A stretch of DNA of 8,227 nt from Candidatus Kuenenbacteria bacterium GW2011_GWA2_42_15 (GTDB lineage: Bacteria > Patescibacteriota > Patescibacteriia > UBA2196 > GWA2-42-15): contig LCCW01000055.1 in assembly GCA_000998185.1 (NCBI GenBank), positions 4,597 through 12,823 of the forward strand, read 5' to 3'. The position numbers were made by a program, and so were the translations under genes. Below, one piece after another: positions 5,706-8,227 of this stretch. The notes beneath the pieces are model-generated. The model was not told the DNA's origin, did no database searches, and saw nothing but the letters and a program-made list of their open reading frames with translations. How positions within the stretch are numbered: position 1 is the first letter of the stretch; every line of letters starts with the position of its first letter.

Positions 5706-5711
5706 TTAATA

Positions 5712-5975
5712 ATACAAGCGTTATTATTCCGGCTGTCACCGGAAGAGCTGCGGAAAGAAAGTCTTAATGATGTTAAGATAATTAGATTCCGCCGGGTGTG
5801 CCCGTTATAGCTGAAATCAAGAGTCCGATATTTCAAACCGCCTTTAGGCGGGCATAAAAAAACGCTCACCTCCCCTGAAGGGGGTTTGAAATAATTGGGA
5901 ATCAAGGTGGTATCGCGGACAAAAAGTTCGTCCTTGAAACAAAGACTGCTTTTGTTTTGGGGACGAGCTTTTTTA
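5712..5975 (+). promoter_or_regulatory. T-box riboswitch leader of valS
   Basis: T-box leaders sense uncharged tRNA and switch between antiterminator and terminator. AAGGTGGTATCGCGG (5904-5918) matches the conserved T-box sequence (consensus AGGGTGGNACCGCG). In the antiterminator AAGG (5904-5907) can pair with CCTT (5932-5935), and GCGGAC with GTTCGT. The variable base of the TGGN bulge is T, complementary to discriminator A73, as in tRNA-Val. Upstream are an 11-bp stem TATTTCAAACC/GGTTTGAAATA (5829-5839 with 5883-5893), a GCGGAA/TTCCGC stem (5750-5755 with 5787-5792) and a CCGTTAT element (5802-5808) of the kind often seen in T-box linkers. I could not resolve a canonical stem I or a specifier loop. 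GTC (5761) and GTT (5771) are candidate valine specifiers only. Confidence 0.82.
5924..5975 (+). terminator. T-box terminator hairpin
   Basis: AAGTTCGTCCTTGAAACAAAG pairs over about 21 positions (several G-U) with the segment ending GGGGACGAGCTT, then TTTTTT. Its 5' arm includes the CCTT needed by the antiterminator, so the two structures exclude each other. Confidence 0.85.
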
Positions 5976-5995
5976 TATTTCATTAATGTTTAGAT

Positions 5996-6055
5996 CCCTC
6001 TCCTGATCTCGCCCCGATAACGCTTGCGCTCATCGGGACTCGTCAGAGGATGACA
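5996..6055. repeat. Palindromic repeat between T-box and valS, first copy
   Basis: An imperfect outer stem (CCTCTCCTGA with TCAGAGGATGA) encloses CCCGAT (6013-6018) pairing with ATCGGG (6032-6037) and a GCGCTT-type core. It is a REP-like extragenic palindrome with no coding content. Confidence 0.5.
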
Positions 6056-6079
6056 GCAAGAAGAAACCCCTTTGCCGTT

Positions 6080-6123
6080 ATTCCCGCCCCGTATCGCAGT
6101 ACGGGGTAAACTCCAGCGGGAAT
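6080..6123. repeat. Palindromic repeat between T-box and valS, second copy type
   Basis: ATTCCCGC (6080-6087) pairs with GCGGGAAT (6116-6123), and the inner CCCGTA (6088-6093) pairs with TACGGG (6100-6105). The flank GGGAATCCAGAAAC is typical of a widespread bacterial extragenic palindrome (from memory). With the preceding repeat it separates the T-box terminator from valS by 258 nt, in which I see no gene. Confidence 0.6.
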
Positions 6124-6233
6124 CCAGAAACAAAAAATAAACAAAAAAAGACTTGAAATGGTTTTAATTGAAAAATTAAAAAAATTAATTAATTGTTTTA
6201 AAACTGAAAATTATTAAACTGAAAATTAAACCT

Positions 6234-7820
6234 ATGGAACTACCAAAACAATACGACTCGACCAAAGTTGAGGAAAAAATTTACCAAAAATGGGAAGCAT
6301 CCGGCTATTTTGATCCGGATAACTTGCCGCTACCAGCTGACGCGCCCGTATTTTCCATTATGATGCCGCCGGTGAATGTGACTGGTGTTTTACATTTGGG
6401 GCATGCCTTGGAAAACGCTATTATGGACACGGAAATAAGATATCAGCGGATGAGGGGGAAGCGAGCTTTTATCCTGCCCGGCACAGATCATGCCGCAGTA
6501 GCCACCCAGGCTAAAGTGGAACAGGAATTGATAAAATCCGGCCAGTATAAAAATCCGCGAGCCGAATTGGGCCGGGAAAAACTTTTAAAAATTATCAGAG
6601 AGTACGCGGAAAACTCACAAACGACTATTTTGAGCCAAATCAAGAAGATGGGCACTTCTTGCGACTGGTCACGGTTGGCTTATACTTTTGACCAGCAACG
6701 GGAGAAAGCGGTTAATGAGATGTTTATCAGAATGTATAATGATGGCTTGATTTACCGCGGACATAGGGTGGTTAATTGGTCAGTTAAAGGGCAATCAACC
6801 TTGAGCGATGATGAGTTGGAATACAAAGAACAGCCCGGGAAACTTTACACTTTTAAATATAGTCGTGACTTCCCTATTCCCATCGCTACCACCAGGCCAG
6901 AAACCAAGCTGGGGGATACGGCAGTGGCTGTTAATCCAGATGACCCGCGCTATGCACAATATGTTGGAGCAGAATTTGAAATAGAAGTGGGCGCCAAAAA
7001 ACCGCTACAGATAAAAGTTATTGCCGATGACGCAGTCGATCCAACTTTTGGCACTGGTGCCCTTGGGGTGACACCGGCTCATAGCCAAATAGATTTTGAG
7101 CTAAAAGAAAAACACGGACTGAAATTAGTTCAGATCATAGATCGGTACGGGCGGATGACGGAAGAAGCCGGGACTGAATATGCCGGACTCAAGGTTTTGG
7201 AAGCGCGGGACAAATTTGTTGATTATTTAAAAGAAAGGGGTCTTTTGATAAAAGAGGAAGAAATTATCCAAAATGTGGGCGCCTCTGATCGTTTTGGCGA
7301 TGTAGTGGAAGTGATCCCTATGCTTCAGTGGTTTGTGGATGTTAATAAAAGAATACCTGGACGTAATAAAAGTTTTAAAGATTTGATGAAAGAAGTTTTT
7401 ACTACTGGCTTGGACGGCGACGCCAATCAAAAAATAAAAATCACGCCCGAGCGCTTTGAAAAAAGTTATTTCAATTGGATTGATAATCTGCGCGACTGGT
7501 GCATTTCCAGACAGATTTGGTGGGGACACCAGATCCCTGTTTATTACAAAAAACAATTAACAATTAACAAGGAGCAAGGAGTGGATATCACCTACTTTGT
7601 GCATAGCACAACCACGGATAACCAGCAGGACTTGCGCACTGGCTGGAACGGTGGTGAATACGGAGAAAAAGGGGAAAAACAAAATCAAGAACTAAAAAAA
7701 ATAATACGAGAAGAGAGTGCAATTACGGCGATCTTAATGGCAAACCTGAAGATAAATTTAAAGAAGAAAAATATTACATTGATAATCCGCACCCAAACGG
7801 CGAGAGTTATAATGATGTAA
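6234..7820 (+). CDS. valS: Valyl-tRNA synthetase, N-terminal part, frame broken inside an inserted domain
   Basis: ValS attaches valine to tRNA-Val and hydrolyses mischarged Thr-tRNA. Seen in order: an N-terminal MELPKQYDSTKVEEKIYQKW block; MMPPVNVTGVLHLGH, with the class I signature HLGH at 54-57; the PGTDHAAVATQ block; the CP1 editing domain with TTRPET (219-224) and GTGALGVTPAHSQID (273-287); then WCISRQIWWGHQIP (422-435). KMSKS must lie beyond the window. After IPVYY the sequence leaves the ValS pattern and becomes a histidine-phosphatase-like segment (451 onward: ITYFVHSTTTDN, GEKGEKQNQELKK). The frame then ends at 7820 in unrelated residues, while the homology continues in the -1 frame. 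In the editing site the usual Lys of GALKVTPAHD is Gly278 and the first Asp is Ser284; Asp287 is kept. No Shine-Dalgarno is seen. A T-box leader precedes the gene. Confidence 0.9.
   Translation: MELPKQYDSTKVEEKIYQKWEASGYFDPDNLPLPADAPVFSIMMPPVNVTGVLHLGHALENAIMDTEIRYQRMRGKRAFILPGTDHAAVATQAKVEQELIKSGQYKNPRAELGREKLLKIIREYAENSQTTILSQIKKMGTSCDWSRLAYTFDQQREKAVNEMFIRMYNDGLIYRGHRVVNWSVKGQSTLSDDELEYKEQPGKLYTFKYSRDFPIPIATTRPETKLGDTAVAVNPDDPRYAQYVGAEFEIEVGAKKPLQIKVIADDAVDPTFGTGALGVTPAHSQIDFELKEKHGLKLVQIIDRYGRMTEEAGTEYAGLKVLEARDKFVDYLKERGLLIKEEEIIQNVGASDRFGDVVEVIPMLQWFVDVNKRIPGRNKSFKDLMKEVFTTGLDGDANQKIKITPERFEKSYFNWIDNLRDWCISRQIWWGHQIPVYYKKQLTINKEQGVDITYFVHSTTTDNQQDLRTGWNGGEYGEKGEKQNQELKKIIREESAITAILMANLKINLKKKNITLIIRTQTARVIMM
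7694..7701 (+). other. A8 homopolymer at the valS frame break (possible slippage site)
   Basis: Eight A residues are read in the valS frame as CTA AAA AAA ATA. This gives A_AAA_AAA, a permissive -1 slip sequence and also a classic transcriptional-slippage or sequencing-error site. Histidine-phosphatase-like residues in the valS frame end here, and those in the -1 frame resume by about 7709. Confidence 0.5.
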
Positions 7821-8227
7821 AAAACAGAATACAAAATTTCCTGAAAGAGGTGGCTGAAAAATTTAATGGTAAAAAAGTTGCTATCGTGGCGCACAAGGCG
7901 CCACAGCTTGCCATTGAATCAATTATTAACAATGTTTCTTTGGAAAAAGCGCTGGATAATGACTGGCGCAAGAGAAAAGCCTGGCAGGCAGGGTGGAATT
8001 ATCAATACTCAACTGAAAAGGTTGATAATCGAACCTGGGACCTGAAAATCTATGGCAATGATATGTTCCAGGGTCTGATCGGCGGTAAAAAAATCATTGA
8101 AATTCGCGCCGGCAAACCAAAGGACGCGGAAAAATATTGGGGTGATTTCAAGACGGGCGATATGATTGAATTTCATCTCGCTGATGAAAAAATGGATAAA
8201 TTTATAGATGGCGTAAAATCGGAGAGG
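7703..8227 (+). CDS. valS: Continuation of the ValS insert in the -1 frame: histidine-phosphatase C-terminal half plus ASCH-like domain (partial)
   Basis: The frame is open from 7658 to the window edge (about 190 codons). It has no plausible start with a ribosome-binding site, so it is read as the continuation of the upstream frame. RRECNYGDLNGKPEDKF, NPHPNGESYNDVKNRI and VAIVAHKAPQLAIE match the central and C-terminal histidine-phosphatase motifs, with the second catalytic-type His encoded at 7892-7894. DWRKRKAWQAGWNYQY closes that domain. From about 8034, TWDLKIYGNDMFQGLIGG, KKIIEIRAGKP and FKTGDMIEFHLADEK resemble an ASCH domain, an RNA-binding beta-barrel related to PUA. The spacing between the two His motifs is about 97 residues; by comparison with PhoE/GpmB-type proteins about 35 residues are missing, including the S-D-L-x-R-A segment. 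Confidence 0.7.

Noticed and set aside
5699..5983. Minus-strand ORF of 94 codons
   Set aside because: It overlaps the T-box leader and terminator on the opposite strand and has no recognisable domain.

Overview
This 8.2 kb window looks like a chromosomal segment of a Candidate Phyla Radiation (Patescibacteria) bacterium. The evidence is a divergent 16S rRNA gene with AT-rich helix expansions and variant universal sites, no adjacent 23S rRNA or tRNA, an EF-P with an atypical modification loop, an S16 protein beginning MLMIRL, a ComEC-type channel encoded apart from its metallo-hydrolase, and AT-rich spacers full of palindromic repeats. All recognised genes are on the + strand. TGA ends the metallo-hydrolase at a normal family length, so there is no sign of TGA recoding. 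I cannot assign a class within the CPR.

Layout: 1-501 is the C-terminal end of a ComEC-like channel, whose last codons lie in an AT-rich repeat. 554-1492 is a membrane-anchored ComEC-type metallo-beta-lactamase-fold protein. 1522-1628 is an AT-rich palindromic repeat. 1636-2193 is efp. 2194-2795 has no gene: it holds a strong promoter (2271-2299) and a long rRNA leader with a boxB/boxA-like signal and a 78-bp tandem duplication. That duplication includes a fossil copy of the 16S 5' end split by two small hairpins. 2796-4618 is 16S rRNA, about 1.82 kb, enlarged by AT-rich hairpins in helices 6 and 17. The helix 17 insert is related to the intergenic repeat at 1522-1628. 4619-5041 holds several hairpins and a MITE-like inverted-repeat element that ends 10 nt before rpsP (5042-5527). 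rpsP has its own terminator. A consensus promoter (5677-5705) and a T-box leader with an overlapping terminator (to 5975) follow, then two REP-like palindromes, then valS from 6234 to beyond the right edge.

Most of the genes serve translation: the small-subunit rRNA, S16, EF-P for stalled ribosomes, and valyl-tRNA synthetase controlled by uncharged tRNA-Val. The ComEC pair at the left edge belongs to DNA uptake.

The most unusual region is the right end. ValS is interrupted just after its WWGHQIP motif by a histidine-phosphatase-like domain followed by an ASCH-like domain. Inside the insert the reading frame shifts by -1 at a run of eight A residues, and the phosphatase fold lacks about 35 residues of its middle. 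This may be a deletion or assembly error, a decaying insert domain, or a slippage site; the sequence alone does not decide. Other notable signals are a compensated change of the 16S 530-loop pseudoknot and altered residues in the ValS editing site.
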